From positions 496,001 to 560,000 of the forward strand of contig NZ_JTDB02000004.1 of the NCBI RefSeq assembly GCF_000785435.2: a stretch of DNA of 64,000 nucleotides, in the 5' to 3' direction. Positions within the stretch are counted from its first letter, which is position 1, and each line of letters opens with the position of its first letter. This DNA is from Paraburkholderia sacchari. GTDB taxonomy: Bacteria > Pseudomonadota > Gammaproteobacteria > Burkholderiales > Burkholderiaceae. The position numbers and the translations under genes were made by a program. The notes beneath the pieces were generated by a model. That model searched no databases and had not been told where the DNA came from. It was given only the letters and a program-made list of their open reading frames with translations. This document shows positions 32,733 through 40,951 of this stretch, one piece after another.

Positions 32733-32779
32733 CAGCGCGTCATCTACTATCAGCGCGTCACCTGCTATCAGCGCAATCG
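32733..32779. repeat. 18-nt tandem repeat upstream of gbuA
   Basis: CAGCGCGTCATCTACTAT (32733-32750) and CAGCGCGTCACCTGCTAT (32751-32768) differ at two positions, with a partial third copy CAGCGCAATCG (32769-32779). Three CATCAACC-type units follow to about 32810. These repeats sit within the leader of gbuA. Confidence 0.7.
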
Positions 32780-32823
32780 AATCAACCGCATCAACCCGCA
32801 TCAACCAAACGGAGTCACGGTCC

Positions 32824-33774
32824 ATGCAAAGCGAATTCAACCAGCCGCTCGGCGGCAACGAGATGCCGCGCTTTGGCGGCATCGCCACCATGATGCGCCT
32901 GCCGCAAGCCACCTCCACCGCCGGCCTCGACGCCTGCTTCGTGGGCGTGCCGCTCGACATTGGCACCTCGAACCGTTCGGGCGCGCGCTTCGGCCCGCGC
33001 CAGATCCGCTCGGAATCGGTGCTGCTGCGCCCCTACAACATGGCGACGCGCGCCGCGCCGTTCGACTCGCTGCAAGTGGCCGATATCGGCGACGTCGCGA
33101 CCAATCCGTACGACCTCAAGGACTCGATCCGCCTGATCGAAGCGGCCTACGACGAGATCGTCGCCAATGGCTGCCGCCCGATCACGCTCGGCGGCGACCA
33201 CACGATCGCATGGCCGATCCTGCGCTCGCTGCACAAGAAGTACGGCAAGGTGGCCGTGGTTCACGTGGACGCGCACGCGGACGTGAACGACACCATGTTC
33301 GGCGAGAAGATCGCGCACGGCACGCCGTTCCGCCGCGCGGTGGAAGACGGCCTGCTCCAGTGCGATAAGGTCACGCAGATCGGCCTGCGCGGCACCGGCT
33401 ATCACGCCGACGACTTCGACTGGTGCCGCAAGCAGGGTTTCACGGTGGTGCAGGCCGAAGCCTGCTGGAACAAGTCGCTCGCGCCGCTCATGGAAGAAGT
33501 GCGCGCACGTGTGGGCGACACCCCCGTCTACCTGAGCTTCGACATCGACGGTCTCGATCCCTCGTTCGCGCCTGGCACGGGCACGCCCGAAATCGGCGGC
33601 CTCACGGTGCAGCAGGGCCTCGAAATCATTCGCGGCATGAAGGGCCTCAACGTCGTGGGCGCCGACCTCGTCGAAGTCTCGCCGCCGTACGACCAGGCCG
33701 GCACGACCGCGCTCGTGGGAGCGAACCTCGCGTTCGAAATGCTCTGCGTCATGCCGGGCGTGGCGTACCGCTGA
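32824..33774 (+). CDS. gbuA: Guanidinobutyrase (ureohydrolase/agmatinase family)
   Basis: This 316-residue Mn2+ enzyme hydrolyses 4-guanidinobutyrate to 4-aminobutyrate and urea. The ureohydrolase metal ligands are present: His126 in GGDHT, Asp149, His151 and Asp153 in DAHAD, and Asp240 and Asp242 in SFDIDGLDPSFAPGTGTPE. Similarity to P. aeruginosa GbuA is strong along the length (GNEMPRFGGIATMMRLP, RSGARFGPRQIR, GEKIAHGTPFRRAVEDGLL), better than I would expect for an agmatinase. It is co-transcribed with an aldehyde dehydrogenase 17 bp downstream. This fits a guanidino amine oxidation pathway. Guanidinopropionase or agmatinase activity cannot be excluded from sequence. Confidence 0.88.
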   Translation: MQSEFNQPLGGNEMPRFGGIATMMRLPQATSTAGLDACFVGVPLDIGTSNRSGARFGPRQIRSESVLLRPYNMATRAAPFDSLQVADIGDVATNPYDLKDSIRLIEAAYDEIVANGCRPITLGGDHTIAWPILRSLHKKYGKVAVVHVDAHADVNDTMFGEKIAHGTPFRRAVEDGLLQCDKVTQIGLRGTGYHADDFDWCRKQGFTVVQAEACWNKSLAPLMEEVRARVGDTPVYLSFDIDGLDPSFAPGTGTPEIGGLTVQQGLEIIRGMKGLNVVGADLVEVSPPYDQAGTTALVGANLAFEMLCVMPGVAYR

Positions 33775-33791
33775 TCCAACGGAACTTTACG

Positions 33792-35294
33792 ATGGCAACG
33801 ATACCTTCGATTGCGACGCCTGCAGAACAGCAAGACGCCTTCGTCTGGCCGGCCGCGACCATCGCCGGCGAGCCTGTGACCAACGGCGCACAAAACGGCG
33901 TGCATCACGCGATGCCTGTTTTCAACGCCTCGACGGGCGCCACCATCGGCTGGCAGGAACAGGCCGATGCTGCACTCGTCGACAAGGCGGTGCGCACGGC
34001 CCACGCCGCGCTCGCGTCATGGCGCGCCACCACGCCCGTCGCGCGCGGCAAGCTGCTTAAAAAGATCGCAGAACTGATCGAATCGGACCGCGTGCGCCTG
34101 AGCGCGATGCAGATGCAGGTGAGCGGCAAGCCGCCCGCCGAAGCCGACATCGACGTGTGCGACGCCGCTGCCACGTTCAACTATTACGCCGATCTGTGCC
34201 TCAACGAAAAGACCTTCGCGCCCGAATCGCTCGCGCTGCCCGACGACAGCGTGACCGGCGAACGCTTCTATGAATCGGTTGGCGTGGCGGCACTGATCGT
34301 GCCGTGGAATTTTCCGATGGTCACCACCGCGTGGAAGATCGCGCCCGCGCTGGCTGCCGGCTGCACGGTGGTGCTCAAGCCGTCCGAGATCACCTCGCCG
34401 GTCGAGCACATGATCGCCGCCATCATCAACGAGGCGGGCGTGCCCGACGGCGTCGTCAATCTCGTGAACGGCGGCGGCGAAGTGGGCGCGCTGCTCACCG
34501 CGCATCCGCTCGTCGACAAGATCTCGTTCACGGGCAGCACGGCCTCGGGCAAAAAGGTGATGCAGACGGCCGCGCAGGACATGAAGCGCGTCACGCTGGA
34601 GCTCGGCGGCAAGTCCGCGCTCATCGTGCGCGCCGATGCCGACGTGGAGCACGCCGTGACGCTCGCCGTGAGCGGCGCGTTCACGAACGCGGGCCAGATG
34701 TGCTCGGCCACCGCGCGCATCCTCGTGCACGACGACGTGTACCGCAAGTTCATGGCCGCGTTCGAAACCGCGGTGCGCGCCATCGTGGTCGGACCGCCGC
34801 AGGCGTCGAACGTCGCGATGGGACCGCTCGTGTGCGCGGCGCAGCGCGCGCGCGTGCAGTCGCTCGTGGACCAAGGCGTAGCGGCCGGTGCGTCCATCGC
34901 GTTCTCGGGCAGCCTCGATCGAGCGTGCGCGGACGGCTTCTTCATGGCCCCCGTGGTGATTGCCGAACCGCCGGCCGACAACCTGCTGTGGACCGACGAG
35001 GTATTCGGCCCGGTGGCGTGCGTGAAGTCCTTCCGCAGCGACGACGAAGCCATCGCGCTCGCCAACGACACGCGCTATGGACTTGTCGCGACCGTCGTGA
35101 CCGCCGACCGGGAAGCGGCGCGCCGCTACAAAACGCAGTTGCGTGCGGGACTGGTGTGGATCAACACGCCGCAACTGATCTTTCCGCAGATTTGCTGGGG
35201 CGGGTTGGGGCTCAGCGGCATCGGGCGCGAGCTCGGCCTGGCCGGCCTGCGCAGCTATCAGGAACTGCGGCACGCGCTTGCGGATGTTGGCTAA
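33792..35294 (+). CDS. NAD(P)-dependent aldehyde dehydrogenase (KauB/PuuC/BADH-like)
   Basis: This 500-residue enzyme has ATG 33792. The NAD-binding motif ISFTGSTASGKKVM, general base Glu270 in LELGGKSA and nucleophile Cys304 in NAGQMCSATAR are present. PWNFPMVTTAWKIAPALAAGC is the classical ALDH loop. It would oxidise an amino or guanidino aldehyde, for example 4-guanidinobutyraldehyde to 4-guanidinobutyrate, which the upstream gbuA product then cleaves. It is co-transcribed with gbuA (17-bp gap). The long upstream open frame overlaps gbuA and is not used. Confidence 0.9.
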   Translation: MATIPSIATPAEQQDAFVWPAATIAGEPVTNGAQNGVHHAMPVFNASTGATIGWQEQADAALVDKAVRTAHAALASWRATTPVARGKLLKKIAELIESDRVRLSAMQMQVSGKPPAEADIDVCDAAATFNYYADLCLNEKTFAPESLALPDDSVTGERFYESVGVAALIVPWNFPMVTTAWKIAPALAAGCTVVLKPSEITSPVEHMIAAIINEAGVPDGVVNLVNGGGEVGALLTAHPLVDKISFTGSTASGKKVMQTAAQDMKRVTLELGGKSALIVRADADVEHAVTLAVSGAFTNAGQMCSATARILVHDDVYRKFMAAFETAVRAIVVGPPQASNVAMGPLVCAAQRARVQSLVDQGVAAGASIAFSGSLDRACADGFFMAPVVIAEPPADNLLWTDEVFGPVACVKSFRSDDEAIALANDTRYGLVATVVTADREAARRYKTQLRAGLVWINTPQLIFPQICWGGLGLSGIGRELGLAGLRSYQELRHALADVG

Positions 35295-35330
35295 CTTAAA
35301 CCGCGCCGCCTGACGCCATTTGGTGCAATT

Positions 35331-35358
35331 GAGTATTGGGTTTTGAGTATTGGGTTTT
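35331..35358. repeat. 14-nt tandem duplication after the aldehyde dehydrogenase gene
   Basis: GAGTATTGGGTTTT occurs twice in succession (35331-35344 and 35345-35358), exact. A small GCACGCC-GCAT-GGCGTGC hairpin (35364-35381) follows; it has no T-run. Confidence 0.75.
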
Positions 35359-35468
35359 GGCGGGCACGCCGCATGGCGTGCTGCCTCAGTCCCAAACCAT
35401 TCCTTACGTTATCTTGACACGCACCTGCGCTTCGTCTTTACTCAACGATACTGTTCGGAGGCGGAGCA

Positions 35469-36866
35469 ATGGCGCTACAGTCAAAACTCTTTGGTGGCGA
35501 TGCGGCGCTTGAAGCCGCCGCGGTGTCCGACAACGCCCACATCATGCCAGGCGCCTCGGGTCAGCATGTCAAGAAGATACAAATCGCACTGATCGCCGTG
35601 GACAGCGCGCAAATCGACGCAGACGAAATGTCCTCGGCGAGTTACGGGCCATCAACGGCCTTCGCGGTTCTGGCATTCAAAAGCTCACGCGTCATCATCA
35701 ACCGTTCGTATCAAACGAAGCCCGACAATATCGTCGGCAAAATGACTGTCACCCGGCTCGACGATGAGTTTGCGGCCTACGAAAAAACCATCCGGAAGCC
35801 CCTTGCCCTTCGGCCGATTTCACCGGGGCCGCGCAGCGCTCCAATTGTGCCCTTTGCCCAGATTGTGGCTCAAGACGTAAAGGGCAAAATGCAGTTCACG
35901 GCATTTGCCGGCGCTCGCTCGCCTCGAATCAAACCCATCGAAGGCATTGAGCTTGCCACCAACCAGATTGGGACCATTGAGGTTGAAGGTGGAATCGGTT
36001 GTGTTGTCGACACCACCGATCATTACATCGCCACCATATTTCGGCCCGATCAACCTAATGCCCACGACGGTCAATTCGAGGTGGATCGCGACCCGCAGGT
36101 GTTCGCAGTACGGGGCCGAAATTGGGGCTCCACTATGGTCGTCGTTCATCGAAAAGGATCTACGGGTCTGCTCGATACGGAAAGTCTCCGAGTCACAATC
36201 AAAGACTCACGGGCAACCGTTTACACCCTCACTCACGCCCACAATCACCAGCCGTGCCATAACTGCTGGGATGCGATTTGCAACGACGACTGCAATAGAC
36301 CATTCAACCTTGCATCAGGATACTTGTGGGTCCTGGCGAAAGCCCATGCGCGCCCCAAAACCGTCGTGGATGAAGCCATCAAGCAGGCGTTTTCCGATAA
36401 GCCCATTGCCCTCGTCCACCTCTATTGGTATCTGAACCGCCACGGGCAGGAATTCAACGAGGATCATCACCTGAAAGCCTGGCTAACCGGCGATAGTGTG
36501 GCGCGCCGCTACATTGCGGACGAGATCACCGAAAGGAGGCGAAGAAAGACAGCCGGCGCCATGATCAGATTCACGATGGAGTTCGATCAGGAAATGTTCG
36601 GAAATCAGGATTATCGGTTCGCATTCGGCACGATAGATTATCTGGATGTTCAGGCCGACTTCGTGGCTAACACGGTCAAGATCTGGTTTCGCGATTGCTA
36701 TGAGTGGCATCCTCCCCACCCTCAGTTCAAGCCGCCATGCCTCGACTCGAAATTCCGGGACACCAATTTCCTCCATGCGGCACTGGTTCAAATGAAACTC
36801 GAAGGCGCGGCTGATTTCTGGATGCAAGGAGAAGCAACCTTTCCCCTTTCCATCTTTATGCTTTAA
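35469..36866 (+). CDS. Large hypothetical protein, possible peptidoglycan-binding-like N-terminus
   Basis: This 465-residue protein is of unknown function. ATG 35469 is preceded by GGAGGCGGAG. Residues about 25-110 (GQHVKKIQIALIAVDSAQI, ASYGPSTAFAVLAFKS) resemble a peptidoglycan-binding_1 repeat. A middle region has a Cys/His cluster (HNHQPCHNCWDAICNDDC, about 258-275) that could bind metal. The C-terminal half (about 320-465, with FTMEFDQEM, YLDVQADFVANTVKIWFRDCYEWHPP and FWMQGEATFPLSIF) recalls DUF6402-like C-termini seen near Burkholderia secretion-system effectors; this link is from memory and weak. There is no signal peptide. Base composition is lower in GC than the flanking genes, suggesting acquisition. 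It has no operon partner. Confidence 0.8.
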   Translation: MALQSKLFGGDAALEAAAVSDNAHIMPGASGQHVKKIQIALIAVDSAQIDADEMSSASYGPSTAFAVLAFKSSRVIINRSYQTKPDNIVGKMTVTRLDDEFAAYEKTIRKPLALRPISPGPRSAPIVPFAQIVAQDVKGKMQFTAFAGARSPRIKPIEGIELATNQIGTIEVEGGIGCVVDTTDHYIATIFRPDQPNAHDGQFEVDRDPQVFAVRGRNWGSTMVVVHRKGSTGLLDTESLRVTIKDSRATVYTLTHAHNHQPCHNCWDAICNDDCNRPFNLASGYLWVLAKAHARPKTVVDEAIKQAFSDKPIALVHLYWYLNRHGQEFNEDHHLKAWLTGDSVARRYIADEITERRRRKTAGAMIRFTMEFDQEMFGNQDYRFAFGTIDYLDVQADFVANTVKIWFRDCYEWHPPHPQFKPPCLDSKFRDTNFLHAALVQMKLEGAADFWMQGEATFPLSIFML

Positions 36867-36891
36867 CCGCTCGCGGTTGCCTGCCCCCGCG

Positions 36892-37809
36892 TCAAGCGCG
36901 CGCCTCGACCGCGGCCAATCGCGCGGGAAGCTTTTCCACCAGCGCATCCACGGCTACCCGGACCTTCAACGGCAGATGCTGGTTGTATGGCCACACGGCG
37001 TTAATCGCATAGCTCACCCCGGGTCGATCGGCCAGCAACGCTTTCAGCTTGCCCCGGCGCAGCAGATCGCGAACCAGCCAGTACGGCAACCAGGCCACGC
37101 CCAGCCCCGCAACGGCGGCGTCCATCAGCGCGCGCAAGTCGTCGGAGACTAGCCGCACTTCGGGCAGCCGCGCTTCGCGCTGGCCGTCGACGAGGAATTG
37201 CCAATGGTGAACCTGGCCAAAACGCGTGTAGGCCAGTGCCTTGTGCCGATCCATTTCATCGATTGTCGTCGGGATACCGAAGCGTTTCAGATAGGCCGGC
37301 GAGGCGCAGAAGGCCATCTTGTGCTCACCCAGCGGCCGGGCCACGAGCGCACTGCTGTTCGGCAAAAGGCCAATGCGAATCGCGAGGTCGAAGCCCTCTT
37401 CCACGAGGTCAACCGTCCGGTCGCTGAACGACAGCTCAAGATTCAAGTCGGGGTTCGCTTCGGCCAGATCGACCAGGATCGGCGCCACGCACAAATGGCC
37501 GAAGAGCGCCGGCATCGACACCTTCAAGCGCCCTCTCATCTGCCATTTTCCGCTTTCGAGCAGCGTCTCGCCCGTTTGAATCTCCTCGACAGCGCGCAAG
37601 CAGTGCTCATAAAAGAGCGCGCCCTCTTCAGTCAGGCTTTGGCTGCGCGTCGTGCGCTGGAACAGCATCACGCCCAGCCGCTCTTCCAGGCGAGCAATGC
37701 TTTTGCCCACGGCTGAGCGCGTGATATGGAGCCGCTCCGCAGCCTGAGTGAAGTTGCCCGCTTCCACCGCGGCCACAAAGACGTCAATGCCCTTCAGGGG
37801 ATTTCGCAT
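36892..37809 (-). CDS. LysR-family transcriptional regulator
   Basis: The product has 305 residues from ATG 37809, with GGGAG upstream. Other starts (37839, GTG 37857) would lengthen the N-terminus unnaturally. The HTH (residues 5-60) reads IDVFVAAVEAGNFTQAAERLHITRSAVGKSIARLEERLG. The effector domain has LVEEGFDLAIRIG and GVAWLPYWLVRDLL motifs of the CrgA-like clade. It is divergent from the azoreductase gene, so it likely controls it. A GGAATT-A-AATTCC palindrome is in the gap. Confidence 0.88.
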   Translation of the reverse strand: MRNPLKGIDVFVAAVEAGNFTQAAERLHITRSAVGKSIARLEERLGVMLFQRTTRSQSLTEEGALFYEHCLRAVEEIQTGETLLESGKWQMRGRLKVSMPALFGHLCVAPILVDLAEANPDLNLELSFSDRTVDLVEEGFDLAIRIGLLPNSSALVARPLGEHKMAFCASPAYLKRFGIPTTIDEMDRHKALAYTRFGQVHHWQFLVDGQREARLPEVRLVSDDLRALMDAAVAGLGVAWLPYWLVRDLLRRGKLKALLADRPGVSYAINAVWPYNQHLPLKVRVAVDALVEKLPARLAAVEARA

Positions 37810-37842
37810 AGTCGATTGCTCCCGCCCGAGTCCGCTCATTCG

Positions 37843-37855
37843 GGAATTAAATTCC
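37843..37855. promoter_or_regulatory. Palindrome GGAATT-A-AATTCC between LysR and azoreductase genes
   Basis: A perfect 13-bp dyad lies 34 bp upstream of the LysR start and 92 bp before the azoreductase ATG. Divergent LysR/target pairs normally share such an operator. Confidence 0.45.
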
Positions 37856-37947
37856 ACATTACCGGTCGATTTTATCGCTGTCCGCGAAAAATGGCGGGTG
37901 CTACGATCGAATCACTTCATCGATATGGCAATGCACCAAGGCTCGAA

Positions 37948-38547
37948 ATGACCCGAATTCTCGTACTCAAATCCAGCATCATGAGCGGCAAGTCGCAAAC
38001 CGGCGCGCTAATCGACGACTTCCTCGCGCAGCGCCAGGCGCTGGGCCATCGCGACGAAATCGTCGTGCGCGATCTCGCGAGTCTCGATCTGCCGGTTCTC
38101 GACAGCGAGCTGTTTCATGCTTTGCGGGGAGCTGAAAACCCGGGCGAGCGGGCAGGCAAGGTGGTGGCGTTGTCCGACGCGCTCGTAGCGGAGCTCAAGG
38201 GCAGCGACCTGCTGCTGATTGGCGCGCCCATGTACAACCTCAATGTGCCGACCCAGTTGAAGAACTGGTTCGACCTGGTCGCGCGTGCACGCGTGACCTT
38301 CGAATATACGGCCACCTACCCCAGAGGACTCGTCGAGGGCGTGAAGGCCATCGTGTTCAGCTCGCGCGGCGGCGTGCATGTGGGCCAGGACACCGATGCC
38401 GTTACGCCGTACCTGCGGGCCGTGCTTGGCCTGATGGGCATTACCGACGTGAAGTTCGTTTATGCCGAGGGGCTCGACATCAAGCCCCATGGCGTCGAAG
38501 CGGGATTCGCGAGCGCTCGCGAGCAAATGCAGGCACTCCACGCATGA
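37948..38547 (+). CDS. azoR: FMN-dependent NADH-azoreductase (AcpD/AzoR)
   Basis: This 199-residue flavodoxin-fold quinone/azo reductase has MTRILVLKSSIMSGKSQTG (phosphate-binding loop of FMN), APMYNLNVPTQLKNWFDLVARARVTFEY (FMN isoalloxazine and dimer contacts) and VFSSRGGVHVGQ, all AzoR hallmarks. Start ATG 37948; the frame is open further upstream but without family similarity. It acts in the cytoplasm on quinones and azo compounds, supporting electrophile tolerance. Likely regulated by the divergent LysR protein. Confidence 0.92.
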   Translation: MTRILVLKSSIMSGKSQTGALIDDFLAQRQALGHRDEIVVRDLASLDLPVLDSELFHALRGAENPGERAGKVVALSDALVAELKGSDLLLIGAPMYNLNVPTQLKNWFDLVARARVTFEYTATYPRGLVEGVKAIVFSSRGGVHVGQDTDAVTPYLRAVLGLMGITDVKFVYAEGLDIKPHGVEAGFASAREQMQALHA

Positions 38548-38579
38548 AATCAGCAGCGTGAAGTGTCCTGGCAACGCTA

Positions 38580-39431
38580 TCACGCGTAGCTGTAAACACC
38601 CTGGCCGGTCTTGCGTCCCAGCCGGCCCGCGGACACCAGCTCGCGCAGGAGCGGGCACGCACGATACTTAGGATCGCCAAAGTCCTTGAGATAAACGTCC
38701 ATCACCGAAAGGCAAACGTCGAGACCCACGAGATCCGCCAGCGCGAGCGGCCCGATGGGATGATTCGCACCCAGGCACATGCCGGCGTCGATTTCCTCGG
38801 CGGTCGCGGCTCCTTCGGCCAGCAGGAAAAAGGCTTCGTTGATCATCGGCACGAGAATGCGGTTGACGACGAAACCCGGCGAATTCTTGACGCTGATGGG
38901 CGACTTGCCAAGCCGCGTGGTCAATTCGCGAATCGCTTCCGCCGTGGCAGCGCTGGTCTGCAAGCCACGAATGATTTCGACCAGCGGCATGAGCGGAACC
39001 GGGTTGAAAAAGTGCATCCCCACGAAACGCGCCGGGTCGGAGAGCGCCGCGCCCAGCGTCGTGATCGAAATGGACGAGGTATTGGACGCAATAATGGCCG
39101 TGGGCGCCACGACCGATTCGATCTGCTTGAGAATGCGAATCTTCAGATCGAGGTTTTCGGTGGCCGCTTCGATCACGAGGTCCGCGCCCGCGAGACGCTG
39201 GTAGTCGGTGGACGTTTCGATACGGCCGAGCGCGGCGTCTTGCGCGGCCGCTTCCAGCTTGCCCTTCGCCACGAGACGTCCGAGGCTGTTGCTGAGCGCG
39301 GCGATGCCTTTGGTCAGTGCAGCGTCGGCCACGTCGATCATGATGACCTTGAGGCCCGCGACAGCGGCAACCTGGGCAATGCCGGCGCCCATTGTTCCAG
39401 CGCCGATGACGCCCAGTGTTTCGATTTTCAT
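38580..39431 (-). CDS. 3-hydroxyacyl/3-hydroxybutyryl-CoA dehydrogenase
   Basis: This 283-residue NAD-dependent enzyme has a dinucleotide-binding motif GVIGAGTMGAGIAQVAA at 7-23, IEAATENLDLK, ASNTSSISIT and HFFNPVPLMPLVEII (catalytic His). A C-terminal helical domain with GPLALADLVGLDVCL completes the fold. Length matches HbdA/PaaH single-domain enzymes. It is the most 3' member of a minus-strand acyl-CoA gene group but is separated from the CoA-transferase gene by a 307-bp gap with its own structures, so it may have its own promoter. Confidence 0.92.
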   Translation of the reverse strand: MKIETLGVIGAGTMGAGIAQVAAVAGLKVIMIDVADAALTKGIAALSNSLGRLVAKGKLEAAAQDAALGRIETSTDYQRLAGADLVIEAATENLDLKIRILKQIESVVAPTAIIASNTSSISITTLGAALSDPARFVGMHFFNPVPLMPLVEIIRGLQTSAATAEAIRELTTRLGKSPISVKNSPGFVVNRILVPMINEAFFLLAEGAATAEEIDAGMCLGANHPIGPLALADLVGLDVCLSVMDVYLKDFGDPKYRACPLLRELVSAGRLGRKTGQGVYSYA

Positions 39432-39627
39432 CGCAAGTTTCTCCTGCGCGCACGGTCGCGCTTTGCTATTGCGTACTATTACGCGGCGATCCTAGCATCG
39501 CGGGCGAATGGCCAGCCTGGCCAAATCTGCCGCTCTAGTGACATATCTGGCCACGCTGTGCAGCGCCGCCGGTTGCCGCATCTCAGGGTTTGGGGCAGCG
39601 CTGCAATGCGTCTGAGCAGGTTACGAT

Positions 39628-39700
39628 ATTCGTGCCGGGCAATTGGCACGGTCCGGTATCCCTGAGTGGCGAATTTGCCCGCTTGCGCGGGCTTTTTTTT
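39628..39700 (+). ncRNA. Candidate small RNA with orphan terminator
   Basis: Hairpin 1 is CGTGCC-GGGCAATT-GGCACG (39631-39650), then an unpaired segment, then a terminator at 39677-39700. A -10-like TACGAT lies at 39622-39627 but no good -35 was found and the start may be upstream. The nearest plus-strand gene ends at 38547, over 1 kb away, so the terminator does not belong to it. Confidence 0.35.
39677..39700 (+). terminator. Intrinsic terminator without an obvious gene
   Basis: GCCCGC-TTGC-GCGGGC (39677-39692) is followed by eight T residues (39693-39700), a strong Rho-independent terminator on the plus strand. Confidence 0.85.
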
Positions 39701-39738
39701 AATCGAATTCGAGTAACGCGCCATACTCGTCACACGGC

Positions 39739-40947
39739 TTAAATAATTTCAGCCGCGCGAAGCGCTTCGAGCTGAGCCTCGTCCATTCCGAGGCGCGCAT
39801 AGATCTCCCGGTTATGCTGCCCGGTGTGCGGTCCCGTCGTCATCGCGGCCGGGGTTCTTCCCACGTAACGCGGCACGGGCGCTGGCGCGGGCACCGTACC
39901 CAATTCCGCGTCCTGCAATTCGACCAGTACGCCACGCGCCTGAAAATGCGGATCTGCCTCCACATCGGCCATCGTATAGATCTTGCTGAACGGCACTTCG
40001 CATTCTTCGAGCCGCTTCGCGATCTCCGTATATGGCAAGGACCTGAACCACGTTTCCAGGCAGCGATCCAGTTCGACCAGATTCGCAACCCGATTCGCGT
40101 TGGTCAGGAAGCGCGGATCCTGTATCAATTCAGGCTGGCCCATAGCCCGGCACACGCGCGCGAAAATGGCGTCGCCGGTTCCCACCAGCGTGACCCATTG
40201 ACCATCTGCCGTCTTGTAGACGTTCGACGGCGCGGTATAGGTCGCGCGCGACCCGGTGCGCATCCGCGCCTCTCCGGTGTAACGGTATTCGGCGGCCAGC
40301 GGATCGAGCAGACGCAGCATCGCCTCGGTGGCGGACAGGTCGATCTCCACGCCCTTCTGCTGCCCGGCCGGCAACGCGTTGCGCTCGGCCAGCGCGGCAG
40401 AGATGGCGAACGCGCCAAACAGCCCCGCAACCGCATCGCCTAACGGATAGTTCATGTGCTGCGGGGGACCATCGGGTTCTCCCGTCAGGTTCGCAAAGCC
40501 GCTCATCGATTCGAAAATACGTGCGAAGCCAGGGCGGCGCGCATACGGTCCGGTTTGGCCGAAGCCCGTAATGCGCAGCACAATCAAGCGCGGGTTGTGC
40601 TCATGCAAGGTCGCGAGATCGAGCCCCCACTTGTCCATCGTGCCGGTGCGAAAATTTTCCACCAGCACGTCGAAATCGCGGATCAGGCGTAAAAAAAGCG
40701 CGCGTCCCTCGAGCTTGCGCACGTCGAGCGAAATGCCTTTCTTGCCACGATTCGCGGTCTTCCAGAAAAGCGGAATGCCGTCGTGCACCGGCGCCAGCGT
40801 GCGCAGCGAATCGCCGCCCCCCGGCAATTCGAGCTTGACGACTTCCGCGCCCAGGTCGCCGCAAAGCGTCGCCGAAAACGGACCGGCGAATACCGTTGCC
40901 ATATCCAGGATGCGCACGCCGTGCAGTGGGTAATGTGCGGTCTCCAT
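39739..40947 (-). CDS. Class III (CaiB/BaiF) CoA-transferase
   Basis: This 402-residue enzyme has the family N-terminus GVRILDMATVFAGPFSATLCGDLGAEVVKLE, and the catalytic Asp is Asp171 in NYPLGDAVAGLFG. RPGFARIFESMSGFANLTGEPDGPP is characteristic of the formyl-CoA transferase/glutarate CoA-transferase subgroup. It moves CoA between carboxylic acids, activating the substrate of this pathway. The gene is 4 bp downstream of the acyl-CoA dehydrogenase gene (same operon). Confidence 0.92.
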   Translation of the reverse strand: METAHYPLHGVRILDMATVFAGPFSATLCGDLGAEVVKLELPGGGDSLRTLAPVHDGIPLFWKTANRGKKGISLDVRKLEGRALFLRLIRDFDVLVENFRTGTMDKWGLDLATLHEHNPRLIVLRITGFGQTGPYARRPGFARIFESMSGFANLTGEPDGPPQHMNYPLGDAVAGLFGAFAISAALAERNALPAGQQKGVEIDLSATEAMLRLLDPLAAEYRYTGEARMRTGSRATYTAPSNVYKTADGQWVTLVGTGDAIFARVCRAMGQPELIQDPRFLTNANRVANLVELDRCLETWFRSLPYTEIAKRLEECEVPFSKIYTMADVEADPHFQARGVLVELQDAELGTVPAPAPVPRYVGRTPAAMTTGPHTGQHNREIYARLGMDEAQLEALRAAEII

Positions 40948-40951
40948 CTGC

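Larger units (their letters stand above)
39432..39738. promoter_or_regulatory. 307-bp intergenic region with orphan plus-strand terminator
   Basis: This gap between two minus-strand genes contains the promoter side of the dehydrogenase gene and, at 39631-39700, two hairpins ending in an intrinsic terminator on the plus strand although no plus-strand gene is near. See the ncRNA and terminator entries. The rest shows nothing recognisable. Confidence 0.5.
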
